NCBI RefSeq assembly: GCF_900112695.1
Contig: NZ_FOMT01000003.1
Span: forward strand, 496,001 to 560,000
DNA: 64,000 nt
Direction: 5' to 3'
Source of the DNA: Paenibacillus catalpae
GTDB lineage: Bacteria; Bacillota; Bacilli; Paenibacillales; Paenibacillaceae
Shown: positions 17,214-26,039 of the stretch, piece by piece
Layout: each line of letters opens with the position of its first letter
Position numbering within the stretch: position 1 is the first letter of the stretch
Position numbers and translations under genes: made by a program
The notes under the pieces: generated by a model
Seen by the model: the letters and a program-made list of their open reading frames with translations, nothing else
Databases searched by the model: none
Told to the model about the DNA's origin: nothing

Positions 17214-17708
17214 ATGAAGTACACAAAAGGAAGCATCCTATCGGTTCTCTTTTTATTTTATCTATACCTTTTGCTCAAGGTGATCTTATTTAAGTTCGGT
17301 TCGGTTAACATAGCGCATCTATGGCAGCAGCTTCACTGGACGTTAGAATATCCCGAATATATGCAATACGGGCTGCAGCGGGCTAATTTTACACCTTTCG
17401 AATCGATCTCACAAAACCTTCACCGGCTGTCGGATCGTAATGACCAGATTAATTTCTTTGGTAATATTGCCATATTCCTGCCTTGCGGAATTCTTGTTGG
17501 CCTATGGACGAAACATAGTACAACCATCTCCTTTCTTGGCGCGGTCACATTATCTTTTGGCATAAGCCTGGCATTGGAATGCTCGCAGTTCATCTTCGCT
17601 ATGGGCAGCTTTGATGTCGATGATCTTATTCTGAACGGTCTCGGCGGGCTGTTAGGATGGTGGATTCTGTTTGTTATTCGCAGAGAAACAGCCCTTGCAC
17701 AAGTCTAA
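17214..17708 (+). CDS. VanZ-like membrane protein
   Basis: 164 residues with about four membrane helices. The family pattern is present: NFTPFESI, then INFFGNIAIFLPCGI, LECSQFIFAMGSFDVDDLILN and GGLLGWW. VanZ gives low-level teicoplanin resistance in enterococci, but most members in Paenibacillaceae have no known role. An odd palindrome CTTATTC-T-GAATAAG (17162-17176) lies in its upstream region and could be an operator. Its last codons form the left arm of its own terminator. Confidence 0.88.
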   Translation: MKYTKGSILSVLFLFYLYLLLKVILFKFGSVNIAHLWQQLHWTLEYPEYMQYGLQRANFTPFESISQNLHRLSDRNDQINFFGNIAIFLPCGILVGLWTKHSTTISFLGAVTLSFGISLALECSQFIFAMGSFDVDDLILNGLGGLLGWWILFVIRRETALAQV

Positions 17709-17732
17709 AGACTTGAGCCAGGGCTGTTTTCT
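17686..17732 (+). terminator. intrinsic terminator overlapping the VanZ-like stop
   Basis: Arms AAACAGCCC (17686-17694) and GGGCTGTTT (17721-17729), with an inner AAGTC/GACTT pair around TAAA, then TTTTC. The left arm is coding sequence of the preceding gene. Confidence 0.75.
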
Positions 17733-17734
17733 TA

Positions 17735-17848
17735 AGCGGCTTGTCGATTACGCAGAAGATTGTACTGCTGCATGGAGGAACGATAGAGGCAGAGAGCAGA
17801 CCCCGGGAAGGCACAACGTTCACGGTGCGAATTCCGGATGAGAGATAA
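17735..17848 (+). pseudogene. C-terminal remnant of a sensor histidine kinase
   Basis: Thirty-seven codons read in one frame to a TAA at 17846: SGLSITQKIV, then LLHGGTIEAESRPREGTTFT and VRIPDER. This is the G2-box-to-end portion of a HATPase domain as in PhoR or ResE-type kinases. No start codon or upstream kinase sequence exists; immediately before lies the VanZ-like gene's terminator. The fragment keeps its own terminator, so the 5' part was lost by deletion. It is too short to be functional. Confidence 0.75.
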
Positions 17849-17860
17849 GGAGTAAAGGGA

Positions 17861-17893
17861 ACAAGCAGCGTCTTCGCGCTGCTTGTTTTTGTT
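17861..17893 (+). terminator. intrinsic terminator of the kinase remnant
   Basis: Arms ACAAGCAGCG (17861-17870) and CGCTGCTTGT (17877-17886) with a short loop, then TTTTGTT. It survives 12 bases after the stop of the kinase fragment. Confidence 0.8.
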
Positions 17894-18002
17894 ATAGACG
17901 TTGTAAACATCTTCTCAAATCGATAGAAATCTAATCGTTGTTACGTTTCTCCCTTTTTGCGCTGCCGGTAGAATGAAGGTGTAGATAAGGAGGAGGACAT
18001 CC

Positions 18003-18896
18003 ATGATAGCGAAGATGTATAAATACCGCTGGCAATACCTGATGATTTTGCCCGCGGTTGTGCTGCTGTTTCTATTCAACTATATTCCGATGCTGGGCAT
18101 TCAGATTGCGTTCAAAAACTTCTCCATCGGCACATCGATCTGGGACAGCAGCTGGACTGGATTTGATAATTTCTCGTTTGTTCATGAGCCGCAATTCTGG
18201 AAGGTAGTTCAGAACACCCTTTATATTTCGGTTTTGAAATTTGTCTTTGGTTTCCCGATGCCGATTCTCCTCGCACTTATGATTAATGAAGTAACGCATC
18301 CGTTCTTCAAAAAATTCGTGCAATCGGTCAGCTATCTGCCGCATTTCTTCTCGTGGATAGTGGTGGCTTATATCCTGCAATCTTTCTTAACGCTAGACGG
18401 CGGACTTGTGAATGACCTCATTGGACGCGCTGGCGGAGAGCCCATCTTCTTCCTTGGCACGAATGAATGGTTCCGACCCATGATTGTATCCAGCGGACTA
18501 TGGAAAGAGGTGGGTTGGAACACCATTCTCTACCTAGCGGCAATCTCCACCATTGATCCGCAGCTTTATGAAGCGGCGAAGGTTGAAGGAGCAGGGAAGT
18601 TTGCACAGATGCGGCATATTACATTTCCGGGCATTCTGCCAACGATATCGATTGTCCTGATCCTGAGCATACCGAGTTTAATTACGGTGGGGATGGATCA
18701 GATCTATCCGATGATGAATTCGGCAAACCAGGAAGTGGCCGATGTTCTCGATACCTATGTGCTTCGTAATGGGCTACAGCAAGGATATTTCGGAATGGCA
18801 ACTGCGGTTGGTCTAGTGTCATCGCTCATTAGTCTCCTGCTCGTCGTGACGACGAACGCATTCTCCAAGAAAATCAACGGTGAGGGGCTGTGGTGA
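18003..18896 (+). CDS. ABC sugar importer permease, LplB/UgpA type (locus B)
   Basis: 297 residues and six membrane helices, beginning at helix 1 with WQYLMILPAVVLLFLFNYIP. The EAA loop is LYEAAKVEGAGKFAQMRHI. AGGAGGAGG precedes the ATG. The promoter region shows a weak -10 (TAGAAT, 17969-17974) without a -35, and two partly similar CGTTGT-starting segments at about 17899 and 17936, a possible site for the response regulator at 23450. It is the first gene of the operon that runs to 21558. Confidence 0.93.
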   Translation: MIAKMYKYRWQYLMILPAVVLLFLFNYIPMLGIQIAFKNFSIGTSIWDSSWTGFDNFSFVHEPQFWKVVQNTLYISVLKFVFGFPMPILLALMINEVTHPFFKKFVQSVSYLPHFFSWIVVAYILQSFLTLDGGLVNDLIGRAGGEPIFFLGTNEWFRPMIVSSGLWKEVGWNTILYLAAISTIDPQLYEAAKVEGAGKFAQMRHITFPGILPTISIVLILSIPSLITVGMDQIYPMMNSANQEVADVLDTYVLRNGLQQGYFGMATAVGLVSSLISLLLVVTTNAFSKKINGEGLW

Positions 18897-18899
18897 CAG

Positions 18900-19793
18900 A
18901 TGAAAGCAACGGCACTGGAACGAATCGGACAAGGAATTATCGTAATCCTCCTATTACTAATGTGCGTTTCCATTATATATCCATTTGTTTATATGCTGGC
19001 GATCTCGCTTAATACCGGGGCAGATGCCGCAAAGGGCGGTGTTTATCTCTGGCCGCGGTCATTTACCTGGATTAACTATGAAATTGTTCTTGGTAATCAG
19101 GTCATCCGCCATGCTTATTTGATTACCATTGCAAGAACGGTTGTGGGTACAATCGGCGGACTTGCTATTACCCTTGCGGCCGCTTACGGATTATCTTATA
19201 AACGTCTTCCGTTCCGTAACGGCATCTTAACTTATATTCTCTTGACCATGCTGTTTAGCGGGGGACTCATTCCCTTCTACATTCAATTGTTTAAACTTGG
19301 ACTGACCAATACGTTTTGGGTGTATGTCATCCCGGGGCTCTTCTCAGCGTGGAATATGTTTGTTATGCAAAAGTTTATACAAGGCATTCCCGAAGCGTTG
19401 TTCGAGTCTGCCGAGCTGGACGGCGCCGGCCCCGTTCGGATTCTGATTCAGATTGTCGTGCCGCTGTCGAAGCCGATGCTTGCCGCTCTTGGACTCTTTA
19501 CGGCTGTTGGTCATTGGAATGACTGGTTCTCGGGAGCCTTCTATGTGACCAGCCAGAATCTGATTCCGGTTCAAACCTTCCTGCAGCAGCTGCTGACAGC
19601 ACAAGATTTGTCTGCGATCATGAGCTCGAATCAAAATCAGGAAGCGTTGGCACGGAGCTCGATGGATAATATTACGCTGATGTCGGTTAAGATGGCTACG
19701 GTTATGATCAGCGCGCTTCCGATTCTCGCGATTTATCCGTTCCTGCAGAAGTATTTCGCCAAAGGCGTTTTGATTGGTTCGGTCAAAGGCTGA
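18900..19793 (+). CDS. ABC sugar importer permease, YtcP/UgpE type (locus B)
   Basis: 297 residues and six membrane helices. The EAA loop is LFESAELDGAGPVRILIQI and the C-terminus is the standard FAKGVLIGSVKG. It starts 3 bases after its partner's stop, so the two are co-translated in a 1:1 ratio as expected for a heterodimeric importer. Confidence 0.93.
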   Translation: MKATALERIGQGIIVILLLLMCVSIIYPFVYMLAISLNTGADAAKGGVYLWPRSFTWINYEIVLGNQVIRHAYLITIARTVVGTIGGLAITLAAAYGLSYKRLPFRNGILTYILLTMLFSGGLIPFYIQLFKLGLTNTFWVYVIPGLFSAWNMFVMQKFIQGIPEALFESAELDGAGPVRILIQIVVPLSKPMLAALGLFTAVGHWNDWFSGAFYVTSQNLIPVQTFLQQLLTAQDLSAIMSSNQNQEALARSSMDNITLMSVKMATVMISALPILAIYPFLQKYFAKGVLIGSVKG

Positions 19794-19887
19794 CTTGCTC
19801 TCGAATTCTAAGACTTTTCAACTTGGGTATAATTGATCTACCATATACCAATTGATTGATTCATATAAACAAGGGGAGGAAAAAAGC

Positions 19888-21558
19888 ATGAAAATGAAAA
19901 AAAGCAGTATCGCAGCTCTAACCTTGGCGGCCACTTTAAGTATTACCGCAGGCTGCTCCGGCAATAGCAATGCAGATCAGAATAACACGGATAAACCGGC
20001 TAACTCTACAAATACGACAATGACGGACAACGGAGGCAAGTTCAAGCTTTGGCTGGGCTGGACGGCAACGGTTAATAATGACAGTCTGGTTCAGCAGTAT
20101 TGGAAAACAGAGGAGCCTGGTGTAGACGTTCAGCTTGAAGCGACGCAGGGCGATGTTTTGACAGCGCTTAACCTGAAGCTTAATACGGGAGGCTTTGATG
20201 ACGCGGCTATCTTCGGACGCAGCCAGGTTATTGACGATGCCATGAAGCGCTCTAACCTGCTCCAGCCTCTTGAGCAGTACTTTAATATGCCGGATAAATA
20301 TCCAAGTCTGGCAGCCATTCCGAAGGAATATTTGGAGCAGATGAAAGACGCGGACGGACATATTTGGTCGATTCCTTCTTACTTCGATATCGACCCTTCC
20401 GAGCCATGGCCAGGCTGGTCATCCAGTGCATGGTTTATCCGGACGGATATTCTGGAGAAGGTTGGAATGACGGAGAAAGATCTTAGTACCCTTGATGGCG
20501 TAGAGACTTATCTGAAGAAAGCAGCGGAGCTTAAGGATGAGTCAGGCAAGAGCATGCTGCCTCTAGGTATTCTTACGGATAAGAACGATGAGAATGCGGT
20601 CCTGGCTGCATTCGGCGTGACGGTTGCATCGGCTGGCGGTGTTACTCCGGTGAAACAAGATGGCGACAACTTTGTCTTTATGTATGACAATCCAGGCTTC
20701 AAAGCTGCTTACAAGTGGATGAACAGTCTATATCGTGACAAGCTCGTTGATCCGGAGGCATTAACCGATAAGAGTGAACGCTACATCGAGAAGAACAAAA
20801 ATGGCCGTTATGCCATGAACATCGGCAGCTTCTGGAATTTTGACGCTTCCTTATGGGAGCAGCTGGATGGCCCGACAGCACCAGGCTGGTTCTACAAACC
20901 GATTCCTTTCCCGCAGATTGAAGGCGTGAGCGGGCCAGGTGCTACGCAAATCATTAACCCTTATCCGGGATATGACACGTATATCAGTAAAAATACGAAA
21001 AACCTTGATGCGATTCTTAAGTTCTATGATTATACCTTAACACCAAAGCCGGAGCAGAACATGGTTGTGAATGAAGGACCGGTAGGCAAGTACTGGGACT
21101 GGGTGGATCAACCTTACGGCAAGTGGACATTTACGGATGAGAACTACAAAGCGCTGCGCAACTCGGGCGATCAGGCCAAGAAAGCGCAAGTGACGCCGGA
21201 GCTCTATATGACTTCGAACTACAGCAATGAATGGTATGCTTGGTGGACCAGCGAGCAATTTCATGCCGGCGGTGCCAAGACAGGGGAGTTCTCTCAAGAC
21301 ATTGCCAAGATGGGAGCTACTCGCGTCGCGGAAAATTATGATATGGTAAAAGCAAAAGCGGGCGGCGCTTGGGAGAAATACGCGCCTGAGCTGACCACCG
21401 TATATAAAGAGTATCGCGCGAAGCTGCTTATGGCGAAGGACGATGCCCAATTCGAGAAAGCATGGACGGAATTTACTTCTGCCCTTGAGAAACGGGGCCA
21501 TTGGAGCGAGCTTAAGGCAGAATGGAATGAGTTATATCAAGCAATGAGCACGAAATAA
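19888..21558 (+). CDS. extracellular solute-binding lipoprotein (locus B)
   Basis: 556 residues. Signal peptide with lipobox ITAGC, so Cys23 is the probable lipid site; an Asn/Thr-rich linker follows. The mature part is a large family 1 type binding protein, rich in Trp (GKFKLWLGWTATVNNDS, PYGKWTFTDENYK), typical of aromatic stacking on sugars. It is only distantly similar to the binding proteins of loci A, D and E. The start is ATG 19888, 7 bases after AAGGGGAGG; an in-frame ATG 19852 lacks a ribosome site. Having the binding protein last in the transporter part is the order also seen in loci D and E. Confidence 0.92.
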   Translation: MKMKKSSIAALTLAATLSITAGCSGNSNADQNNTDKPANSTNTTMTDNGGKFKLWLGWTATVNNDSLVQQYWKTEEPGVDVQLEATQGDVLTALNLKLNTGGFDDAAIFGRSQVIDDAMKRSNLLQPLEQYFNMPDKYPSLAAIPKEYLEQMKDADGHIWSIPSYFDIDPSEPWPGWSSSAWFIRTDILEKVGMTEKDLSTLDGVETYLKKAAELKDESGKSMLPLGILTDKNDENAVLAAFGVTVASAGGVTPVKQDGDNFVFMYDNPGFKAAYKWMNSLYRDKLVDPEALTDKSERYIEKNKNGRYAMNIGSFWNFDASLWEQLDGPTAPGWFYKPIPFPQIEGVSGPGATQIINPYPGYDTYISKNTKNLDAILKFYDYTLTPKPEQNMVVNEGPVGKYWDWVDQPYGKWTFTDENYKALRNSGDQAKKAQVTPELYMTSNYSNEWYAWWTSEQFHAGGAKTGEFSQDIAKMGATRVAENYDMVKAKAGGAWEKYAPELTTVYKEYRAKLLMAKDDAQFEKAWTEFTSALEKRGHWSELKAEWNELYQAMSTK

Positions 21559-21579
21559 GACAAGATAAACGCATATCGA

Positions 21580-21606
21580 GGAGCAGCCCTATTACGGGGA
21601 TGCTCC
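21580..21606 (+). terminator. weak hairpin between binding protein and kinase
   Basis: GGAGCA-GCCC (21580-21589) pairs with GGGG-A-TGCTCC (21596-21606), followed by CTTT only. It may be a leaky terminator that lowers expression of the downstream two-component genes relative to the binding protein. Confidence 0.45.
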
Positions 21607-21662
21607 CTTTGCAGTTTCCCGGCCGATTACAGATTCCGGGCAAAGAATGGGAGAAATGCCTG

Positions 21663-23447
21663 ATGCGACGCTGGATTGAGAGAAATACGATCCGATTGAC
21701 CCGTAAGATGAGTCTGCGCGGCAAAATTGTTCTGCTCTACGGACTAATCGTGGTTATTCCTACGATTATTTTAGGAGTTGGCGCAGGATATTTGGCCCTT
21801 CAAAACGTCAGGGACAATTATATCGTCACCATTAATGAAGCCGTTCGTCAGACGACGCAGAGCGTTGAGTTCCGCAAGCAGAGCTACGATCTTCTTGCGA
21901 ACCGGACGGGAACGGACGGAGAGCTTATTTCCAGGCTGAGCCGGACCTATGCGAGTTGGAATGAACAGCTCGAATCGGTGAATTACATTGATCGTTCTTT
22001 TCAGGTGATGAGCCGCTATTTGCCCGGTATTGAAAACTTTCGGATTTATCATGACAATGAGACGCTTACGGAGGATGGAGGATTGTTATGGAAACCGTCT
22101 GACAGACCGTTAAATCATACCGATGAGAAGTCCTGGTATGAAAGCGTAATGGCTTCGCCCATTGCCCTGCAATGGTCTGATGCACCCGGTGAACACGCAC
22201 AGCTTGCGGTTTCCCGAAAAATTACGAACGCTACGGGCTATAGCTATGGTGCCATTTATATGCTTCTCGATTATAACAGCGTATTTGGCGAGCTGATGGA
22301 CCGCCCTTTCAAAGGCTCAGGCAGTCTGTATTTATTAGATGAAAATGACCGGATTATCGCTGCCTCAGATCGTTCACTGATCGGCCAGCCGGTTGAAGCG
22401 ACATCGCTGTCCGGGCTTTGGGCGAGCGTTGGCGGGGCCGAGAGCCTGACCAATAACGGCGAATATTTTACGGTTCGTCACATCAATGGCGAGTGGAAGG
22501 TCGCCGCGCTTATCCAAATGCGTCAAATGGAGAAGCAATCCGCCTTAATTGTGTACAGTATTGTTGCGATCACGGTCTTTTTCCTGTTTTTCTCCATGTT
22601 TCTGGTTATGATCGTTCTGAAAAACGTTGTTTTCCGTATTCATAAGCTGGGTCACCGGATGAGTGATATAGCCGAAGGGGATTTTGACGTAACCGTACAA
22701 AGCAGGAGCAGAGACGAGCTTGGGGATCTGGAGATGATGTTTAACCAGATGACGGGTAAGCTGGGCTCTGTTATTGAAATGCTAAGCAGCGCCAAATTAC
22801 AAGAGAAGGAATCTTCATTCCGGGCACTCCAAGCTCAGATCAATCCGCACTTTATTTATAATTCGCTTAGTTTGCTTCAATGGCGTGCTCTTGATCAAGG
22901 AGATCAGACTCAGGTAGAGACGATTGAAGCGTTGACGACCTTTTACCGGTTCGCCCTTGACAATACGTCTAATGTGACGCTTATTCATAAAGAACTGGAG
23001 CATGTGAAGGCTTATCTGGATATCCAGCAGCTGCGCTATCCGGATCGTGTCCGTATCGATTGGGAGATTGACGAGGATGTGCTGGAACTCTACTCGATCA
23101 AGCTGATTTTGCAGCCTATCGTTGAGAATTCTTATATTCACGGCAAGATTTTTACCCGGCCTCATGCTAATATCGCAATTCGTATTCAACGATTAAATAA
23201 TCAGGTTCAATATGAAGTCAGAGACAATGGTGTCGGGATGGATGCCGAGACGCTGGCCTTTATCCGGAATGGAAAAAAAGCGGGTAAAGGCAACGGGTTT
23301 GGATTGTTAAACATTAGAGAACGTCTTCATATGTATTTTGGCGACACCGGCTCCTTAAATGTCGAGAGTAACCCTGAGATTGGAACGGTCATTACGATCA
23401 CAATGCCTGTCTATACGCATAAGCCTCATATTCAACGGGAGGGATAA
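21663..23447 (+). CDS. sensor histidine kinase, YesM-like (locus B)
   Basis: 594 residues. Membrane helices at about 25-45 and 293-315 enclose an extracellular Cache-type sensor; then HAMP (about 315-370), the His_kinase domain with the phosphoacceptor His396 in QINPHFIYNSLSLLQW, and a HATPase domain with N box IVENSYIHGK, G1 NGVGMD and G2 GFGLLNIRERL. It phosphorylates the YesN-type regulator that starts 2 bases after its stop. The start is ATG 21663, 9 bases after GGGAG; ATG 21600 lies inside the upstream hairpin and is unlikely. Confidence 0.92.
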   Translation: MRRWIERNTIRLTRKMSLRGKIVLLYGLIVVIPTIILGVGAGYLALQNVRDNYIVTINEAVRQTTQSVEFRKQSYDLLANRTGTDGELISRLSRTYASWNEQLESVNYIDRSFQVMSRYLPGIENFRIYHDNETLTEDGGLLWKPSDRPLNHTDEKSWYESVMASPIALQWSDAPGEHAQLAVSRKITNATGYSYGAIYMLLDYNSVFGELMDRPFKGSGSLYLLDENDRIIAASDRSLIGQPVEATSLSGLWASVGGAESLTNNGEYFTVRHINGEWKVAALIQMRQMEKQSALIVYSIVAITVFFLFFSMFLVMIVLKNVVFRIHKLGHRMSDIAEGDFDVTVQSRSRDELGDLEMMFNQMTGKLGSVIEMLSSAKLQEKESSFRALQAQINPHFIYNSLSLLQWRALDQGDQTQVETIEALTTFYRFALDNTSNVTLIHKELEHVKAYLDIQQLRYPDRVRIDWEIDEDVLELYSIKLILQPIVENSYIHGKIFTRPHANIAIRIQRLNNQVQYEVRDNGVGMDAETLAFIRNGKKAGKGNGFGLLNIRERLHMYFGDTGSLNVESNPEIGTVITITMPVYTHKPHIQREG

Positions 23448-23449
23448 TC

Positions 23450-25051
23450 TTGCTGCAAGCACTTATTGTAGATGACGAGCCGTCACATGTTCATGGATTG
23501 GTTAAGCATATTCCTTGGACTAAGCTTGGTTACACGACCCCGCTCACAGCGGAGTCAGGTGAAGAGGCGATACCTATTCTTGAAGCGGGTCGAATCGATG
23601 TGCTGATAACCGATGTATCGATGCCCGGTATGAACGGCATTGAGCTTGCTGCTGAAGCCAAATTGATTCATCCGGACATTCAGATTCTGGTTATTAGCGG
23701 GTATAATGAATTCGAATTTGCGCAGGAAGCGATTGAAGTAGGGGCAAAGGGATATGTGCTCAAGCCTCTCAAATTATCTGAGATAGAACGTAAACTGACG
23801 GCTTTCAGGCAAACGATTGAGAGTATAACCCAAATCAATGAACAGACCGTAAAGCTCAAGGAAATAGTCTCGGACAGCCAGGGAATGCTGAAGGATACGT
23901 TTATCTTCGATATTCTGGAGGAAGAGCCGATGGAGGAGGAAGCCTTGCGCTCCTGGTGTCAGCTGCTCAATTTGCCGAACCGGCCAACGGAGGGAATCCA
24001 ATTAATTACGGCTGTCCTCGATAACTATTCGGATTCTGCTGCCGGCAATGCCCAGAGCAAGCTAATGCTTGGTTCAGCTCTACTGCAATCTGCTTCAGTG
24101 GCTTTGCAAGATTTTGGCAACCTTCTGGTCTCGAAGGTTAGACCGGACCAGGTTGTGGTTATTCTTGTTAATCCGCCTATAGATAAAAGAAGCAGTATCG
24201 ACAAACAAATGAAATTTGTCCAGGAATATATGCACAACAGCAATGGGGTATCGGTTACGGTTGGCATCAGCCGCCCGGGCTTTGACTGGCGGGAATTGAA
24301 TCAGATTTTCAGGGAAGTGAATTTTACGATCGCCGATGCCAGGCAGAGCGGGAGCGGGCAGCTTGTCTATGTGGGGAGTACAGAGCAAAAGGCTTTTGAG
24401 GATTTCCGAATGCATGAGAATATGCTGCCCCAATTGTTAATGCTGGCTGAAAGTGACGATCCCGTTCTGTTAGTCGATAAAGTCGAACAGTCCTTTAAGG
24501 ATTTGGAGAGGAGAGGCCATACCCTCGCTTATATTCAGTCTCTCAGCATAAGTCTGCTCGGCGAACTTTCGCGTAAAGTATGGCAGGATACAGAGGAGAT
24601 TAATTTTCTGAACAAGCGTGCCTGGCACCGGCTGCTCGACTGTAAAACAACCGATATGATGAAGGACATTGTTATCGATTATATTCGTTCGGCTGTGATG
24701 CTTGTGAGGAAAGAACGCACGCTCCAGCAGCATCATTTGATCAGCCGTATCGTTTCTTATATGGAAGACCAACTGTCCAACAGCATGACCGTAAAGCAGC
24801 TCGCTGACCGGTTTCATCTCAGCGCTGGACACTTAAGCGTATTGTTCAAGAAAGAAACGGGACTGACGATTTCCGATTTTGTGAAAAACCTGAGAATGAA
24901 AAAGGCGAAGGAAATGCTGCAGGATCCTTCGATTAAGATATATGAAGTGGCAGAACGGGTAGGGTTTCAAACGCCGGCTTATTTTACCTATCAATTCAAG
25001 AAAAACGAAGGTTGTACACCACAGGAATATCGCGACCGGTTTTATGTTTAA
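23450..25051 (+). CDS. response regulator, YesN-like with AraC output (locus B)
   Basis: 533 residues. Receiver domain at 1-120 with acidic pair Asp8/Asp9, phosphoacceptor Asp55 (LITDVSMPG) and Lys in LKPLK. A middle region of about 290 residues typical of YesN proteins follows, then a C-terminal AraC double helix-turn-helix (about 430-533) ending VGFQTPAYFTYQFKKNEG. TTG start 6 bases after GGGAGGG. It likely activates the locus B importer operon. Confidence 0.93.
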   Translation: MLQALIVDDEPSHVHGLVKHIPWTKLGYTTPLTAESGEEAIPILEAGRIDVLITDVSMPGMNGIELAAEAKLIHPDIQILVISGYNEFEFAQEAIEVGAKGYVLKPLKLSEIERKLTAFRQTIESITQINEQTVKLKEIVSDSQGMLKDTFIFDILEEEPMEEEALRSWCQLLNLPNRPTEGIQLITAVLDNYSDSAAGNAQSKLMLGSALLQSASVALQDFGNLLVSKVRPDQVVVILVNPPIDKRSSIDKQMKFVQEYMHNSNGVSVTVGISRPGFDWRELNQIFREVNFTIADARQSGSGQLVYVGSTEQKAFEDFRMHENMLPQLLMLAESDDPVLLVDKVEQSFKDLERRGHTLAYIQSLSISLLGELSRKVWQDTEEINFLNKRAWHRLLDCKTTDMMKDIVIDYIRSAVMLVRKERTLQQHHLISRIVSYMEDQLSNSMTVKQLADRFHLSAGHLSVLFKKETGLTISDFVKNLRMKKAKEMLQDPSIKIYEVAERVGFQTPAYFTYQFKKNEGCTPQEYRDRFYV

Positions 25052-25064
25052 TATTTTTTTGCAG

Positions 25065-25095
25065 GAGCGGAATCTATCCGCTCTTTTTTTTCTTA
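25065..25095. terminator. bidirectional intrinsic terminator
   Basis: GAGCGGA (25065-25071) and TCCGCTC (25077-25083) with a 5-base loop, followed by a run of nine T. An opposite T-run equivalent (ATATTTTTTT on the plus strand before the stem) is less clean for the minus gene at 25093. Confidence 0.8.
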
Positions 25096-25920
25096 AGTTC
25101 CGTACAGCTTCCGGTAAGTCTCCGGCGTCATGCCTTCCTTCTGGCGAAATGTGGATACGAAGTGGCTAGCATCACGGAATCCAACCGCCTCTCCAATTCG
25201 GCGCACGGTCCAATCCGGCCGGGAAGGCAGCCATTCCTTCGCCTTCCGAATCCTCAGCTGAATGAGATAGGAGTACGCGGTTTGGCCAAACAGCTCGCGG
25301 AATCTTTCGTTGAGCTGCCGTTCGCCGATGCCAAGCTGCGATGCCATATCAGCAAGTCCAATCTCCGGATTGGCGAATTCATGCTCCAGCCAGTCCAGCA
25401 GGACTTGTATCCGCTCCAGCCGTTTGGACATGGAAGGCCGGTTAGCAGTTCGCGCGTCTGTCCGGAGGAGAGTAAGGAATTGGTATAATGCAGCCGAGGA
25501 CTGCCAGCCGGACGGGTCACTTCCCGTTTCGGCGAACGCCAGCATGCTGTAAAGCTGTTCGGGAATCCGGTCGCTGCCGGCTTCCCATTGAAAGCGTTCG
25601 GCGCTGCTCCAGCCGAATGATTGCACAATACTTGCAGCCAGGCTGCCTTGAAACGTAATATAGCCGGTCTGCCACCATCCGTTTTTTGCTTCGTATCGAT
25701 GTGCGGTACCGGGAGCAAGAAGAACGCCTGATCTCTCTGTCATTTTCCAAAGCTGACCGTTTACCGTCAGCTCGCCTTCACCTTCAAGCGTCTGCAGCCA
25801 ATGAAAATAGGGGTAGCCGTCCGGCCGGTCCAATGTCTCTTGATCGGGATTAAAGCCGATCGTCTCCAGCTGTAAAGGAAGCGGTTCCGAAGGGAATGCG
25901 GGAACGACGCGTCTCATCAT
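25093..25920 (-). CDS. AraC family transcriptional regulator beside GH42
   Basis: 275 residues. N-terminal cupin-like AraC ligand domain (about 15-150, with HWLQTLEGEGELTVNG and GVLLAPGTAHRYE) and C-terminal double helix-turn-helix (about 170-272, ending VGFRDASHFVSTFRQKEGMT). GGAGG lies 6 bases before the ATG at 25920. It is divergent from the GH42 beta-galactosidase with a 119-base shared control region, so it very likely controls that gene in response to a galactoside or oligosaccharide. Confidence 0.92.
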   Translation of the reverse strand: MMRRVVPAFPSEPLPLQLETIGFNPDQETLDRPDGYPYFHWLQTLEGEGELTVNGQLWKMTERSGVLLAPGTAHRYEAKNGWWQTGYITFQGSLAASIVQSFGWSSAERFQWEAGSDRIPEQLYSMLAFAETGSDPSGWQSSAALYQFLTLLRTDARTANRPSMSKRLERIQVLLDWLEHEFANPEIGLADMASQLGIGERQLNERFRELFGQTAYSYLIQLRIRKAKEWLPSRPDWTVRRIGEAVGFRDASHFVSTFRQKEGMTPETYRKLYGT

Positions 25921-26039
25921 AATGAACCTCCATATTTTTATATGCCAGATCGTTTATTTTATATGGGATGCGATAATGTTAAGGCTTACAATAAAAGAAG
26001 CTAATGCAGTTTTATCATATACAATAGAGGTGTGACAAG

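Noticed and set aside
17899..17952. Direct repeat before locus B as a firm operator
   Set aside because: The CGTTGT segments share only their first six bases clearly; noted in the permease entry but too weak to list as a site.
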